Notes: a model not told the origin generated them from the sequence alone. 64,000 nt of DNA from Pelobacter sp. (GCA_030824515.1 JAVBXN010000021.1:62001-126000), one strand, 5' to 3'. Counted from the first letter of the stretch, positions 27,879-36,741 are shown. Program-made: numbers and translations.

Positions 27879-29009
27879 ATGTTCGAGCGTCTCCGCGCCA
27901 TGCTGATCAAGGAATTCATCCAGGTCTTTCGCGACCCGCGCATGCGGATCGTGCTGTTCGTGCTTCCGGCGCTGCAGACGGTCATCTTCGGTTATGCGGT
28001 CAACATGGATGTGAAGAACATCCCCACCGCGATCCTGGACCGGGACAATAGCAGCGAAAGCCGCGAGCTGGCCGCCATCATGGCCTCTTCGGGCTACTTC
28101 CGGATCGTGCGCCATATTGACCGTGACGACGATGCGCGCAAGCTGCTGGATCGCGGCACCGTAAGGCTGGTGCTGCATATCGAGCATGGTTTCAGCCAAC
28201 AGCTGTTACGGGGGGATGTCGTGCCGGTACAGGCCCTGCTGGACGGCAGCGATTCCAACACGGCCGGGGTGATCATGGGATATCTGGCGCGGCTGGCAAG
28301 CGACTACAACAGCCGCCTGCAGAGCGCCTATGCCACCAGACTGGCTGGACAGCCCCCTCGGATCGGACGGGTGGAACTGGCCAGCCGGGCCTGGTTCAAC
28401 CCGAACCTGGAAAGCCCCCCCTTCTATGTTCCGGCGGTGATAACCAACATCCTGTTCGTGATCACGATGCTGCTCTCCTCGATGGCGATTGTGCGCGAGA
28501 AAGAGATCGGCACGATCGAACAGGTGATCGTCACCCCGATCCGCAAGGGTGAATTCATCCTGGGCAAGACCCTGCCCTTCGTGCTGATCGGCTACATCGA
28601 TGTTTTCCTGATCAGCGCGGTCGGGGCTCTGGTGTTCGACACGCCGGTGCGGGGCAGCCTGTGGCTCCTGTTTCTGGCCACGACCCTCTTCCTGATGAGC
28701 TCGCTGGGAATCGGGCTACTGATATCCACCGTCAGCCACACCCAACAACAGGCGATGATGAGCGCATTCTTCATCATCTTCCCGGCCATGCTGCTGTCCG
28801 GCTTCGCCTTCCCGATCGAGAACATGCCCGAGCCGGCGCAATGGCTGACATTGCTGAATCCTCTACGCTACTACATGGTGGTTATCCGCGGGATCTTCCT
28901 GAAAGGGGTGGGGCTGGACATTCTCTGGCCGCAGCTGGCGGCGATGTCCATGATCGGCAGCGTGGTGCTGCTGGTGGCGGTGGGAAGGTTCAAAAAAACA
29001 ATCGGGTGA
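27879..29009 (+). CDS. ABC-2 type permease, second of pair
   Basis: A 376-residue paralogue of the preceding permease with the same layout: one N-terminal helix, a large periplasmic loop, and five C-terminal helices with REKEIGTIEQVIVTPIRKGEFILGKTLPF. The conserved DGSDSNTA and GFAFPIENMP segments are present in both. It begins one base after the upstream stop and ends the operon; the convergent esterase gene begins 11 bp later on the other strand. Confidence 0.9.
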   Translation: MFERLRAMLIKEFIQVFRDPRMRIVLFVLPALQTVIFGYAVNMDVKNIPTAILDRDNSSESRELAAIMASSGYFRIVRHIDRDDDARKLLDRGTVRLVLHIEHGFSQQLLRGDVVPVQALLDGSDSNTAGVIMGYLARLASDYNSRLQSAYATRLAGQPPRIGRVELASRAWFNPNLESPPFYVPAVITNILFVITMLLSSMAIVREKEIGTIEQVIVTPIRKGEFILGKTLPFVLIGYIDVFLISAVGALVFDTPVRGSLWLLFLATTLFLMSSLGIGLLISTVSHTQQQAMMSAFFIIFPAMLLSGFAFPIENMPEPAQWLTLLNPLRYYMVVIRGIFLKGVGLDILWPQLAAMSMIGSVVLLVAVGRFKKTIG

Positions 29010-29020
29010 AGTATTGTCGT

Positions 29021-29638
29021 TTAAATCGCACCGCTCTTTCTCAGCAGCGCGGCCAGCGCTTCGGCCAACTGCCGGTAACCGGCCGCGTTGGGGTGGATAT
29101 AATCCGACTTGAGCGAACCTTTGCCCAGTATCTTTCCCAGCGCCTTCGATTCAATCGGGAGGCCGGATTCGGCGGCCAGTTCGTCGTAGAAAGCGGGAGG
29201 TTTCAGGGAAAGATCGGGTGACGGAACCGCTACCAGCACGACCGCGACGCCCCGTTCGCGTGCCATGCGGATCATGCCCCGCAGATTGTCGGCCGCCTGG
29301 CGCTGGTCCATATGTCGCAGCAGGTCGTTGCCGCCGTGGCACAGGATCAACAGTGCCGGCTTGACGCTTTCCAGCAGTTCCGGCAACCGCGCCGCCCCTT
29401 CGGCAGTGACTTCTCCCGGCACCCCGGCATTGACGACACTCCTGCCGATCAGGCTACCCAGAATTTCCGGATAACTTTCGCCAGAACTTGCACCGGTACC
29501 GGCGGTGATGCTGTCGCCAAAAGCCAGCACCACACCATCGGCCGCAAGATGAGGCGACTGCGCCACCTGACTGCAACCAGTCAGCAGCGCCAGGGACAAG
29601 GCAAACAGCAGCTGAATCAAGATCGATGATTTTCCCAC
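29021..29638 (-). CDS. SGNH/GDSL hydrolase lipoprotein (TesA-like esterase)
   Basis: A 205-residue lipid-anchored esterase. GTG 29638, seven bases after GGAG, is preferred to a TTG two codons upstream that is too close to the ribosome site. A signal peptide ends in the lipobox LTGC. SGNH blocks are clear: FGDSITAG (nucleophile Ser), NAGVPGE (Gly), CHGGNDLL (Asn), and YIHPNAAGY (Asp/His pair region reads SDYIHPN). It likely hydrolyses acyl esters or lysophospholipids in the periplasm. A DUF4149 gene lies upstream. Confidence 0.88.
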   Translation of the reverse strand: MGKSSILIQLLFALSLALLTGCSQVAQSPHLAADGVVLAFGDSITAGTGASSGESYPEILGSLIGRSVVNAGVPGEVTAEGAARLPELLESVKPALLILCHGGNDLLRHMDQRQAADNLRGMIRMARERGVAVVLVAVPSPDLSLKPPAFYDELAAESGLPIESKALGKILGKGSLKSDYIHPNAAGYRQLAEALAALLRKSGAI

Positions 29639-29651
29639 AGACAATCTCCGG

Positions 29652-30092
29652 CTACAACAGGATCACCAGCACCACGCCCCCCGCCACCACCGCCAGATTG
29701 CAGACCGCCGAAACGCCGTGCAGCCTGGAGAACTGCTGCCGCTTTGGATCACTCTTGGGTGTTGTTTCAAAGGATACGATCCGGCTCTTGATGTCAGCCG
29801 CCTTCGGCTCGACGTAAAATGCCTGGAAAGACGTGACCGCCAGCATCAATACCAGGATCACACCGGCAAGTTCCAGACGACCGCCGCGCTGCAATAGACG
29901 GCAAATCAGCGCAATTACCCCGCAGGCCAGACCCCAGCGGAAATAACCGGGGAAAAATGTGCCCACAATTCGGCCGGCCGTGTCACGACTTTCGGTTTTA
30001 AACAACAGCGGCGTCAGAACGAAGGTGAACAGGGCGCCGCCGCCAACCCAGAGTGCAATTGCCAGACGATATATGGTTTCTGCGTATTTCAT
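29652..30092 (-). CDS. DUF4149 membrane protein
   Basis: A 146-residue integral membrane protein with four helices: residues about 8-30, 45-65, 72-92 and 122-145. The sequence YRLAIALWVGGGALFTFVLTPLLF and the loop FQAFYVEPKAADIKSRI fit DUF4149. Function unknown. It precedes the esterase by 13 bp and is probably co-transcribed with it. Confidence 0.8.
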   Translation of the reverse strand: MKYAETIYRLAIALWVGGGALFTFVLTPLLFKTESRDTAGRIVGTFFPGYFRWGLACGVIALICRLLQRGGRLELAGVILVLMLAVTSFQAFYVEPKAADIKSRIVSFETTPKSDPKRQQFSRLHGVSAVCNLAVVAGGVVLVILL

Positions 30093-30383
30093 CGAAGCCC
30101 CCTGACCGTATTAACATATCTTATCGGATTTAGCTCCCATGTCCACAGGATGTCAACCGCAAACAGAGCACAGGACATTGAGTTAATGTCGAAGAAGCTT
30201 ACACATCAGCCCACTCCATTTATCATTAGTTCTATTGGAACCAGCCGGCATTATTACTAAGACCTCCGGAACTTGAAGCATACATGATTACAATTATTTC
30301 ATTTTTTATAATGATGCTTAACGGATACAGGGTGTGAATTTCTGCTTTCCCAATAAATACCCGACCGTTTTTTAGATAATTAC

Positions 30384-30408
30384 TTGTTGTCAGGATAGTT
30401 TACAACAA
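30384..30408. promoter_or_regulatory. Inverted repeat, candidate activator site
   Basis: TTGTTGT (30384-30390) and ACAACAA (30402-30408) are perfect 7-bp arms separated by 11 bp, about 57 bp upstream of the -24 element. The position suits a sigma-54 enhancer-binding protein; this is inference. Confidence 0.4.
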
Positions 30409-30464
30409 CACCGCCATAAGCGGGACAGAACTAAAAACATCCGTATTTTAAGCGTGTTATGCAT

Positions 30465-30480
30465 TGGATTGATAATTGCA
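30465..30480 (+). promoter_or_regulatory. Candidate sigma-54 promoter of the PEP-CTERM gene
   Basis: TGG (30465-30467) and TTGCA (30476-30480) put the invariant GG and GC in the exact -24/-12 spacing; the CAC of TGGCAC is not conserved (ATT here). The predicted start near 30491 gives a 57-nt leader. Confidence 0.5.
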
Positions 30481-30547
30481 AAACACTGTTAACATTTATA
30501 GTTATTATTAATGCGACAAACATGACAGGAGCGAAAGGAGATCGATT

Positions 30548-31273
30548 ATGAAACGTCTAATGTTGGTTTTGTTGTCATCAACCCTGTTTGCGACATCTGC
30601 ATGGGCAGGCTTCATAAACGGGGGCTTCGAGAACGGGAATCTCAGCGGTTGGACGCTGGGAGGCTATACCGCTGATTCAGGAATTGTGACTCCCGGCACG
30701 GATTCCAATGCCCTGAATTTGCTGGGCAGAACTTCGAACGGCAATTATGCCGTCAGGGTGGGAAACCAGGGCGGTAGTGCGCACACATCCTCGATCTCCC
30801 AGACCGTGGCAAACTGGCAGGACGTCAAGGTCTGGTTCGCGTGGGCCGCGCTGCTGCAGGAGCCGACGAACCAGGTTTACCATACACCCGGAGAAATGCC
30901 GGACTACTCGGTTTCATTGTTTGACCTCACCACCAGCACGTCACTGTACAACAGTGCCTTCAATGTCACCAACCTGCCACCCACGGGATGGCATACGGGC
31001 GCGATCAACAGTGTTGCCGGTTCTCCGGGCCTGTGGCATTACAGCGACTGGTATGCCGTCAACCTGGATACATCCCTGGTAATCGGACATGACCTGAGGC
31101 TGACAATAACCGCTAGCGACTGCTCTCTGGGCGGTCATGGCGGCTATGTCTATCTGGACCAGGTCGGTTCGCAGCAGCCGATCATTCCGAGCGTACCCGA
31201 GCCTTCGACCGTCATCCTGCTGGGTGTGGGCGTAGCCGGACTGGCCATGTGGAGAAGAAATAAAAAAAGCTGA
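30548..31273 (+). CDS. PEP-CTERM sorting-domain protein
   Basis: A 241-residue exported protein. Its signal peptide ends SAWAGF. The mature part is beta-rich (GFINGGFENGNLSGWTLGGY, later YVYLDQVGS), a lectin/carbohydrate-binding-like fold common in this class. The C-terminus is the tripartite sorting signal VPEPSTVILLGVGVAGLAMW followed by RRNKKS, recognised by an exosortase (EpsH) that cuts at PEP and releases the protein to the cell surface or biofilm matrix. GAAAGGAG precedes the ATG. No exosortase is in this window. Two hairpin terminators follow. Confidence 0.92.
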   Translation: MKRLMLVLLSSTLFATSAWAGFINGGFENGNLSGWTLGGYTADSGIVTPGTDSNALNLLGRTSNGNYAVRVGNQGGSAHTSSISQTVANWQDVKVWFAWAALLQEPTNQVYHTPGEMPDYSVSLFDLTTSTSLYNSAFNVTNLPPTGWHTGAINSVAGSPGLWHYSDWYAVNLDTSLVIGHDLRLTITASDCSLGGHGGYVYLDQVGSQQPIIPSVPEPSTVILLGVGVAGLAMWRRNKKS

Positions 31274-31316
31274 ATACTTCCGCAAAACAAGTCGGATCTA
31301 ATGTTTATCCACTTTT

Positions 31317-31349
31317 ACGGGACTGTCTGCGGACAGTTCCGTTTTATTT
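31317..31349 (+). terminator. First terminator after the PEP-CTERM gene
   Basis: An 11-bp stem (31317-31327 with 31332-31342), TGCG loop and TTTTATTT tail. Confidence 0.85.
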
Positions 31350-31354
31350 CCAAG

Positions 31355-31387
31355 TCCCGCATTTTCCTGCGGGATTTTCTATTTTCC
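31355..31387 (+). terminator. Second terminator after the PEP-CTERM gene
   Basis: TCCCGCA (31355-31361) pairs with TGCGGGA (31368-31374), then TTTTCTATTTT. Tandem with the first; the remaining intergenic sequence to 31593 shows nothing certain. Confidence 0.75.
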
Positions 31388-31593
31388 GCGTAAACATATG
31401 ATTTATCTAATTGACATTATACCGGCCTGGATTTACAACATTAATAATGCCTCGCAATTCCGGTTTTTTTATATCGTACCGGTTACATTTTTCTGCACAC
31501 AGGGCAGCGACACCGCTGTTTTTTTGTAAAAGCTCATATCAGTTGTACCGCCGGCTTGACTGCACAGAACAAAAGACCGAAAGGAGTTCGTAA

Positions 31594-31965
31594 ATGAGGA
31601 GCTTAATTGTTGCATGCCTGCTCTGCTGCTTCATGGTTTCACCGGCCCTGGCCGCACTGAAGGTAACCGGTCGTGGCGAGGCGCTGCGCTTCGATCCGGC
31701 CGAGTTTACACCACAGATGAAAGCCAATTACGAAATCTTCAAGGTCAAGTGTACCAAATGCCACTCCCAGCAAAGAATTGTGATCTCATTCCTGTCCGGA
31801 CACATGCCGATCTCTGGTCAGACATTTGACATGGACTCGCTGAAATCCATATCCTTCAGGATGTATCGCAAGGCGATGAACAAGCCCGAAACGCTGATCA
31901 CAAAGGAGCAGATCAAGCCCATCCATGCCTTGCTCAAGTACATGATGCAAGAATCATCACGCTGA
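31594..31965 (+). CDS. Small periplasmic monoheme c-type cytochrome
   Basis: A 123-residue protein with a signal peptide ending SPALAA and a single heme site CTKCH (residues 53-57). The C-terminal part includes several methionines that could give the second axial ligand (for example in GHMPIS). AAAGGAG precedes the ATG. It is 24 bp upstream of a PstS-like binding protein and presumably shares its transcript. It could carry single electrons in the periplasm; its partners are unknown. Confidence 0.82.
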   Translation: MRSLIVACLLCCFMVSPALAALKVTGRGEALRFDPAEFTPQMKANYEIFKVKCTKCHSQQRIVISFLSGHMPISGQTFDMDSLKSISFRMYRKAMNKPETLITKEQIKPIHALLKYMMQESSR

Positions 31966-31989
31966 TAACCAAAAAGGAGTCAACTACAT

Positions 31990-32745
31990 ATGAATATTTT
32001 ACATGTGATGATAGCCGCCGCTTTTCTTTCAGCACCTTTTGTTCCTGCCCATGCCGACGAGATCAGGATCGAGGGGGGAGCGGCCGCCATATCAACGGTT
32101 TTCTCTCCGATCAAGGAAGCCTATGAGAGCAGTACCGGCGACAAGGTAACCATCGTGCTTTCCAACCCGGCAAAGGCACTTATTTCTCTCGAAAAAGGCT
32201 CCGTGGACATGGCTTCACTGAACCTGCTCTCATTCGACGATGCCATCGGCAAGGCCAAGGCCCAGGGAGTCGCAATCGATCCCGCTTCCCTCAACCGCAC
32301 CGAAGTTGCTACCAGTTCGCTACTGGTTTTTTTGAACAAGTCAAACAAGGTAAGCAAGCTTGACAAAGAACAACTCAAGGCAATTTTTACCGGCAAGGTC
32401 ACAAATTGGCGTGAAGTCGGTGGCGATGATGGCGAAATAGCGGTCTATTGGGGCAAGGAGACCCCCTACCTCAACAAACTCTTCACCATGACTATCCTGG
32501 ATGGCGAGAAGGTGACCGCCAAGGCAAAACCTGCCGGCGACCACTTCCAGCTGAGAGAGATCATCCTGGCCAACCCTGGGGCAATCGTGATCAACACGAG
32601 CGGATTGATTACCCCGGCAACAAAAGTTCCTGACATCCCCCCGATGAAGCTGCCGATTCTGGTGTTCACCAAGGGAGAACCTTCGGCAAAGGTTCAGAAA
32701 CTGCTCAAGTATTACAAGGATGAATTCGGGTATATGGACGAATAG
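31990..32745 (+). CDS. PstS-like periplasmic binding protein
   Basis: A 251-residue exported protein, signal peptide ending PAHADE, with a phosphate-binding-protein-like fold: IEGGAAAISTVFSPIKEAYE, SLEKGSVDMASLN, LDKEQLKAIFTGKVTNWREVGG and PGAIVINTSG. The KAIFTGKxTNWxEVGG segment is the standard PstS-family hallmark. No permease or ATPase is nearby, so it may serve sensing or binding rather than uptake. It is paired with a small cytochrome. AAAGGAG precedes the start. Confidence 0.85.
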   Translation: MNILHVMIAAAFLSAPFVPAHADEIRIEGGAAAISTVFSPIKEAYESSTGDKVTIVLSNPAKALISLEKGSVDMASLNLLSFDDAIGKAKAQGVAIDPASLNRTEVATSSLLVFLNKSNKVSKLDKEQLKAIFTGKVTNWREVGGDDGEIAVYWGKETPYLNKLFTMTILDGEKVTAKAKPAGDHFQLREIILANPGAIVINTSGLITPATKVPDIPPMKLPILVFTKGEPSAKVQKLLKYYKDEFGYMDE

Positions 32746-32778
32746 TATTCCAACACCGGTGAATCCAGCACAAACTAC

Positions 32779-32812
32779 AGGGCCGAAAGGAAACTCCTCT
32801 CGGCCTTGTTTA
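32779..32812 (+). terminator. Terminator after the PstS-like gene
   Basis: GGCCGA pairs with TCGGCC, with an inner AGGA/TCCT stem, then TTGTTT. A second weaker hairpin with seven Ts follows at 32820-32847. Confidence 0.75.
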
Positions 32813-32867
32813 ATTTAAACTGCCCCGAAGGAGCAGCGTTTTTTTGTCAAACGTGGTACTAAACTGA

Positions 32868-33632
32868 CTACATTTCCGGCACAGCCATCGGGTACGGAGA
32901 TGTATCGGGCCGGTCCAGCTCTTCGATGTATTTCAGGATGAATCGTTGCGCGACGTCAACCGCGCGCTGGATTTCCCATTTTTTCAGATCCCGTTCTTCT
33001 ACCAGATTGCTGATTCCACGGATTTCCAGACAGTCCACTCCGTAGCGCAGACAAACCTGAGCAACCGCAGCACCCTCCATGTTTTCCGCGATCACGTTCC
33101 AGCGCCGGGACAACTCCGCACCGCGCATGCTGGTGCCGCTGCAGGTCGAAACGGTGGCAAAACGCCCCCGCATCAAAAAAACGCCGTAATAATCGGCCAG
33201 CTGCATGGCCTTTTCGGAGGCATGTTTTGAAAGCGGGATCGTGTTGAAGCAGAGCCTCCCACCCAGTTCCAGCACCGGGAGCGACATGAAACGCAGATCC
33301 TGCCACCCCTCTTCCACCAGCACCCCTTCATCCACCAGCACCTCGTCACTGGCAACCACCAGATCGCCGATCGAAAGGCCACTGCCGATATAGGCTCCGG
33401 CACAGCCGATACTGACCACCAATTGGGGGCGATGGCGTTCAATCATCACGGCCGATGCGGCGGCAGCATTGATCTTGCCCACGCCAGCGGTGCAGACGAC
33501 AACAGGCAGGTTTCCGAGCATGCCCTCAACGGACTCCATGCCATTTGCTTTAGATCTGACCGGCTGTGCCAGGGAGTTTTCCAGCAGAAGTGTCTCCAAC
33601 GGCACTGCCGCAATGATCAGGATTGGTTTCAT
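32868..33632 (-). CDS. mqnB: Futalosine hydrolase
   Basis: Nucleoside phosphorylase-fold hydrolase of 254 residues that removes hypoxanthine from futalosine in the alternative menaquinone pathway. Signatures: STGCAGAY-type core (VVSIGCAGAYIGSGLSIGDLVVASD), ENMEGAAVAQVC with the catalytic Glu pair, and RGISNLVEERDLKKW, whose GISNxVxxRD form separates MqnB from MTA/SAH nucleosidase. The start overlaps the stop of the hybrid kinase gene by 4 bp. Other mqn genes are not in this window. Confidence 0.88.
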   Translation of the reverse strand: MKPILIIAAVPLETLLLENSLAQPVRSKANGMESVEGMLGNLPVVVCTAGVGKINAAAASAVMIERHRPQLVVSIGCAGAYIGSGLSIGDLVVASDEVLVDEGVLVEEGWQDLRFMSLPVLELGGRLCFNTIPLSKHASEKAMQLADYYGVFLMRGRFATVSTCSGTSMRGAELSRRWNVIAENMEGAAVAQVCLRYGVDCLEIRGISNLVEERDLKKWEIQRAVDVAQRFILKYIEELDRPDTSPYPMAVPEM

Positions 33633-35260
33633 AAGACTCCCATGGTGATTGCTTCGGAGTCGGCCGGCAAATTTCCGGCCGGGTTAGCCAGCCATTTACC
33701 CAGGACTTCTTCCAACTGCCTCACCAGTACAGGCTTGGTTATAAAGTCGTTCATACCGGCCGCCAGACACTGCCGGCGAATTTCCTCCAGGGCATTGGCG
33801 GTCAACGCTATCACCGGGATCGAGTGGTTCAGGACTGCCGATCGCGGGTCGCGGATCATCTCGGTGGCCTGATAGCCGTTCATCTCCGGCATCTGGCAGT
33901 CCATCAGAACCAGATCATACTCTGCCGATTCCAGCGCCGACACCGCCAGCAAACCATTTGCCACCGCATCCACCCGGTATCCCAACGAGGTGATCATCAT
34001 CTTGATCACCCGCCGGTTGGTGGCATGGTCTTCCGCAAGCAATATCCGGCCTTTATCAAGCATGTCGCCGGATACAACACTCTTCCTTGTATGCTCCTCT
34101 GCCCCTTTGCTCAACTGTTTTTTGGAAACGGCCTGCTTTTTTAGTTCCACCGCGAAGCGGAATGTCGAACCGACCCCTTCAATGCTCTCTACCGAAATAC
34201 TGCTGCCCATCAAGGCCGCCAGTTGCCGGCAGATGGAAAGCCCCAGGCCGGTACCGCCATATTTGCGGGAGGTGGAACCGTCAACCTGGGTAAAGGGAGC
34301 AAAGATGGCTTCAAGTCTGTCCTGGGGAATGCCGATGCCGGTATCACTGACAGAAAATCCCAGGGTCGCGCTCCGGGTGGTCTGTGATATCAGGCGGACG
34401 TTGACCTTGACACTGCCGTTCCCGGTGAACTTGATCGCATTTGAAACCAGATTGATGACGATCTGGCTCAAGCGTGTGCTGTCGCAATGCAGATAGGCCG
34501 GCACATCCGCTTCGATAACGCAATCAAAGTGCAGGTTCTTTTCTGAGGCCTGCAGCCTGAGCAGCGCCAGGGCATCGTTCATCAGATAGGACAGATTGAA
34601 GTCCTGCGGATGCAGTTCCAGTTTTCCGGCCTCAACCCGGGCAAAAGTCAGCAGGTCGTTGATCAGCTCCAGTAACAACTCCGAACTGGTTCGAATGATG
34701 CCGACATATTCGCGCTGTAAAGCGTCCAGGTCGGTATTCCGCAGCAGTTCGGTCACTCCGACCACCCCGCTGAGCGGTGTGCGCAGTTCGTGGCTCATGT
34801 TGGTCAGGAATTTACTCTTGATCTTGTTGGCCGTTTCAGCAGCCTCTTTGGCCTGGCGCATTTCCTGTTCTGCCACTATGTGGATCGTGATATCCTGACA
34901 AAACACGATCAGGCGGTCCTCACCCAACTTGACGACCTGCAGGGCACCCCACATGGCGGAATCATCCTTGCACCTGAAGAGAATCTGTCGGGAGTGAACG
35001 CCATCGGAACCGGCAGACTCAAGATGAACTTTCAACGTATCGCACCACTCGGAATCTGCCAGATCCTGAATAGCTTTACCAATAACTTCTCCGGCTTCAT
35101 AGCCGAGCATGCATGTCATGGCCCGGTTGACTTCCAGGCAGAACCCGTTCAGATCCATGACCAGCACGCCCAGCGGCGCGTTCTGCATGCAGGAGCGACA
35201 CATGGCCTCGTTATGCCTGAGACCTTTGTTACCGCGATCTTTCAATAACTGTTCAAACAT
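33629..35260 (-). CDS. PAS hybrid histidine kinase/response regulator
   Basis: A 543-residue soluble kinase with no membrane helix. A PAS domain (residues about 25-140), HisKA with phosphoaccepting His in FLTNMSHELRTPLSG, HATPase (IVINLVSNAIKFTG, DTGIGIPQDRL, GGTGLGLSI), then a receiver (ILLAEDHATN, VLMDCQMPEMNG, FITKPV). No Hpt or DNA-binding output, so it likely passes phosphate to a separate partner. The signal is unknown. mqnB follows with a 4-bp overlap. Confidence 0.92.
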   Translation of the reverse strand: MFEQLLKDRGNKGLRHNEAMCRSCMQNAPLGVLVMDLNGFCLEVNRAMTCMLGYEAGEVIGKAIQDLADSEWCDTLKVHLESAGSDGVHSRQILFRCKDDSAMWGALQVVKLGEDRLIVFCQDITIHIVAEQEMRQAKEAAETANKIKSKFLTNMSHELRTPLSGVVGVTELLRNTDLDALQREYVGIIRTSSELLLELINDLLTFARVEAGKLELHPQDFNLSYLMNDALALLRLQASEKNLHFDCVIEADVPAYLHCDSTRLSQIVINLVSNAIKFTGNGSVKVNVRLISQTTRSATLGFSVSDTGIGIPQDRLEAIFAPFTQVDGSTSRKYGGTGLGLSICRQLAALMGSSISVESIEGVGSTFRFAVELKKQAVSKKQLSKGAEEHTRKSVVSGDMLDKGRILLAEDHATNRRVIKMMITSLGYRVDAVANGLLAVSALESAEYDLVLMDCQMPEMNGYQATEMIRDPRSAVLNHSIPVIALTANALEEIRRQCLAAGMNDFITKPVLVRQLEEVLGKWLANPAGNLPADSEAITMGVL

Positions 35261-35278
35261 AAGAATGCGACTCCAATG

Positions 35279-35938
35279 TCACGAAGCGGTTGCAAGAGTT
35301 GCCGTATTGCGTCCGTTGTTTGAAAACCGGCCGAATCGCTTGATGAATGCATCCAGGTCTTCCGGCGTGTCAATGTCATACCATTCTGGCAAAAGTCCAG
35401 CCGTTGCACCGGCAGAGCCGGCGGCAGCAAGGCTCTGCCGAAGAACATGACTTGTGCTCCAGTCAATCCCGCAAAACAACTGCGGGAACAGGCGTTTAAG
35501 GCCGAGCAGGTAGTAGCCGCCATCGGCGCTGGGTCCAAAGACCGCATCGGCTTGCTGTTCCTCCAGCAATTGATAGGCATCCTGAATGTATTCATGTGGC
35601 AAATCGGGAGTATCGCTGCCGATTATGCAGCAGCTCTCAAAGCCATCAGCGAACATTTCCACAAAAGCGGCTTGCATGCGCTGTCCCAGGTCGCCGGAGA
35701 TCTGCCGGCGAGAGCTGCATCGGTAGATTTCCGCCAGCAGCGGAAGCGATTGTTCTTCACAGTCCCAGAAAACGACTGACTCAACATCCGTGAGCTTGCG
35801 GCTGGTCTCCAGCATATCCCGCAGCATGGCCCGATACAGCTCGACAGCGGCTTGATCGCCGATGGCCGCCGCCAGGCGGGTTTTGACCCGGCCGGGCAGC
35901 GGTTCGCGGGCAAAGAGGATCAACCCTTTCCTGGTCAA
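35279..35938 (-). CDS. TIGR04282/DUF2064-family glycosyltransferase-like protein
   Basis: About 219 residues. The start is taken as TTG 35938-35936, whose last two bases are the first two of the folE2 stop (TTGA), giving translational coupling; the frame is open further upstream but only inside folE2. LILFAREPLPGRVKTRLAAAIGD is the family N-terminus, IGSDTPDLP the metal/nucleotide-binding DxD-like region, and FGPSADGGYYLLGLK and WSTSHVL complete the GT-A-like fold. Substrate unknown; members are related to molybdenum-cofactor-type nucleotidyltransferases. Confidence 0.82.
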   Translation of the reverse strand: MTRKGLILFAREPLPGRVKTRLAAAIGDQAAVELYRAMLRDMLETSRKLTDVESVVFWDCEEQSLPLLAEIYRCSSRRQISGDLGQRMQAAFVEMFADGFESCCIIGSDTPDLPHEYIQDAYQLLEEQQADAVFGPSADGGYYLLGLKRLFPQLFCGIDWSTSHVLRQSLAAAGSAGATAGLLPEWYDIDTPEDLDAFIKRFGRFSNNGRNTATLATAS

Positions 35939-36741
35939 CGTCGGTCCAGTTCCACCGCCGCAAAGGCCGAATGATTGTGGATCGATTCGAAATTCTCGGT
36001 TTCCACCGAAAACCAGGTGATGTTGTCCAACGCAGCCAGGCGGGAATAGGCCTCGCGCACCATGTCCTCGACAAAACGCGGGTTCTCGTAGGCCTGCTCG
36101 GTAACGTACTTTTCGTCTTCGCGCTTTAGCAGCGAATAGAGTGGACTGCTGCCGCACTGCTCGATCAGCTCCACCAGATCCTCGATCCAGATGAAATCAC
36201 GGTAGCGCACCCGCACCGTCATGATGCTGCGCTGGTTATGGGCGCCGAAGCGAGAAAGCTCCTTGCTGCAGGGACAGAGCGAGGTCAACGGCACCCGGAT
36301 GCCGAGTACGAAATCCAGCGAATCGGTCATTGAGGCGCTGAATTCGCAGGTATACTCCATCAGGCTTTTGGCGCCGGAAACCGGGGCGGCCTTGTCGATA
36401 AAATAGGGGAACTGTATCTCCAGGTGGGCACTGGCCGAACCGAGTCTGGACTTCATCTCTTCCAGTATCGTTTCCAGTTTGTCCAGCGCGATCTGTTCGC
36501 GGTATTTGTTGAGAATTTCCACGAAACGGCTCATGTGGGTGCCCTTGAAGTGATGCGGCAGATCAACGTACATGTTCACCCTGGCCACGGTGTGCTGCAG
36601 GGTACGGTTCTTGTCCATCACGACGATCGGATAGGTGATATCCTTGACCCCGACCTTCGAGATAGGTATCCGGCGGTGATCAGGGCGTTTCTGCATGTCG
36701 GGCATGCTCGGCTTTGCTGATGAAGCAGTGGTTCTTGGCAT
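35935..36741 (-). CDS. folE2: GTP cyclohydrolase FolE2 (type IB)
   Basis: Converts GTP to dihydroneopterin triphosphate for folate and related pterins; FolE2 is the metal-flexible alternative to FolE. 268 residues from ATG 36741 (CAGGAA upstream). VGVKDITYPIVV at the N-terminus, RFVEILNKY, and LTSLCPCSKELSRFGAHNQRS with the metal-binding cysteine, plus PRFVEDMVREAY and the C-terminal ETENFESIHNHSAFA are family markers. It sits between acylphosphatase and the glycosyltransferase-like gene. Confidence 0.95.
   Translation of the reverse strand: MPRTTASSAKPSMPDMQKRPDHRRIPISKVGVKDITYPIVVMDKNRTLQHTVARVNMYVDLPHHFKGTHMSRFVEILNKYREQIALDKLETILEEMKSRLGSASAHLEIQFPYFIDKAAPVSGAKSLMEYTCEFSASMTDSLDFVLGIRVPLTSLCPCSKELSRFGAHNQRSIMTVRVRYRDFIWIEDLVELIEQCGSSPLYSLLKREDEKYVTEQAYENPRFVEDMVREAYSRLAALDNITWFSVETENFESIHNHSAFAAVELDRR

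Larger units (their letters stand above)
30093..30547. other. 455-bp AT-rich intergenic region
   Basis: Lies between divergent genes. From 30093 to about 30380 I see no gene or clear structure. The part nearest the PEP-CTERM gene holds an inverted repeat (30384-30408) and a sigma-54-like promoter (30465-30480). Confidence 0.7.

Noticed and set aside
35939..36157. Longer N-terminus for the TIGR04282 protein
   Set aside because: The extension lies wholly inside folE2 in another frame and has no resemblance to the family; the TTGA overlap start gives the expected length.
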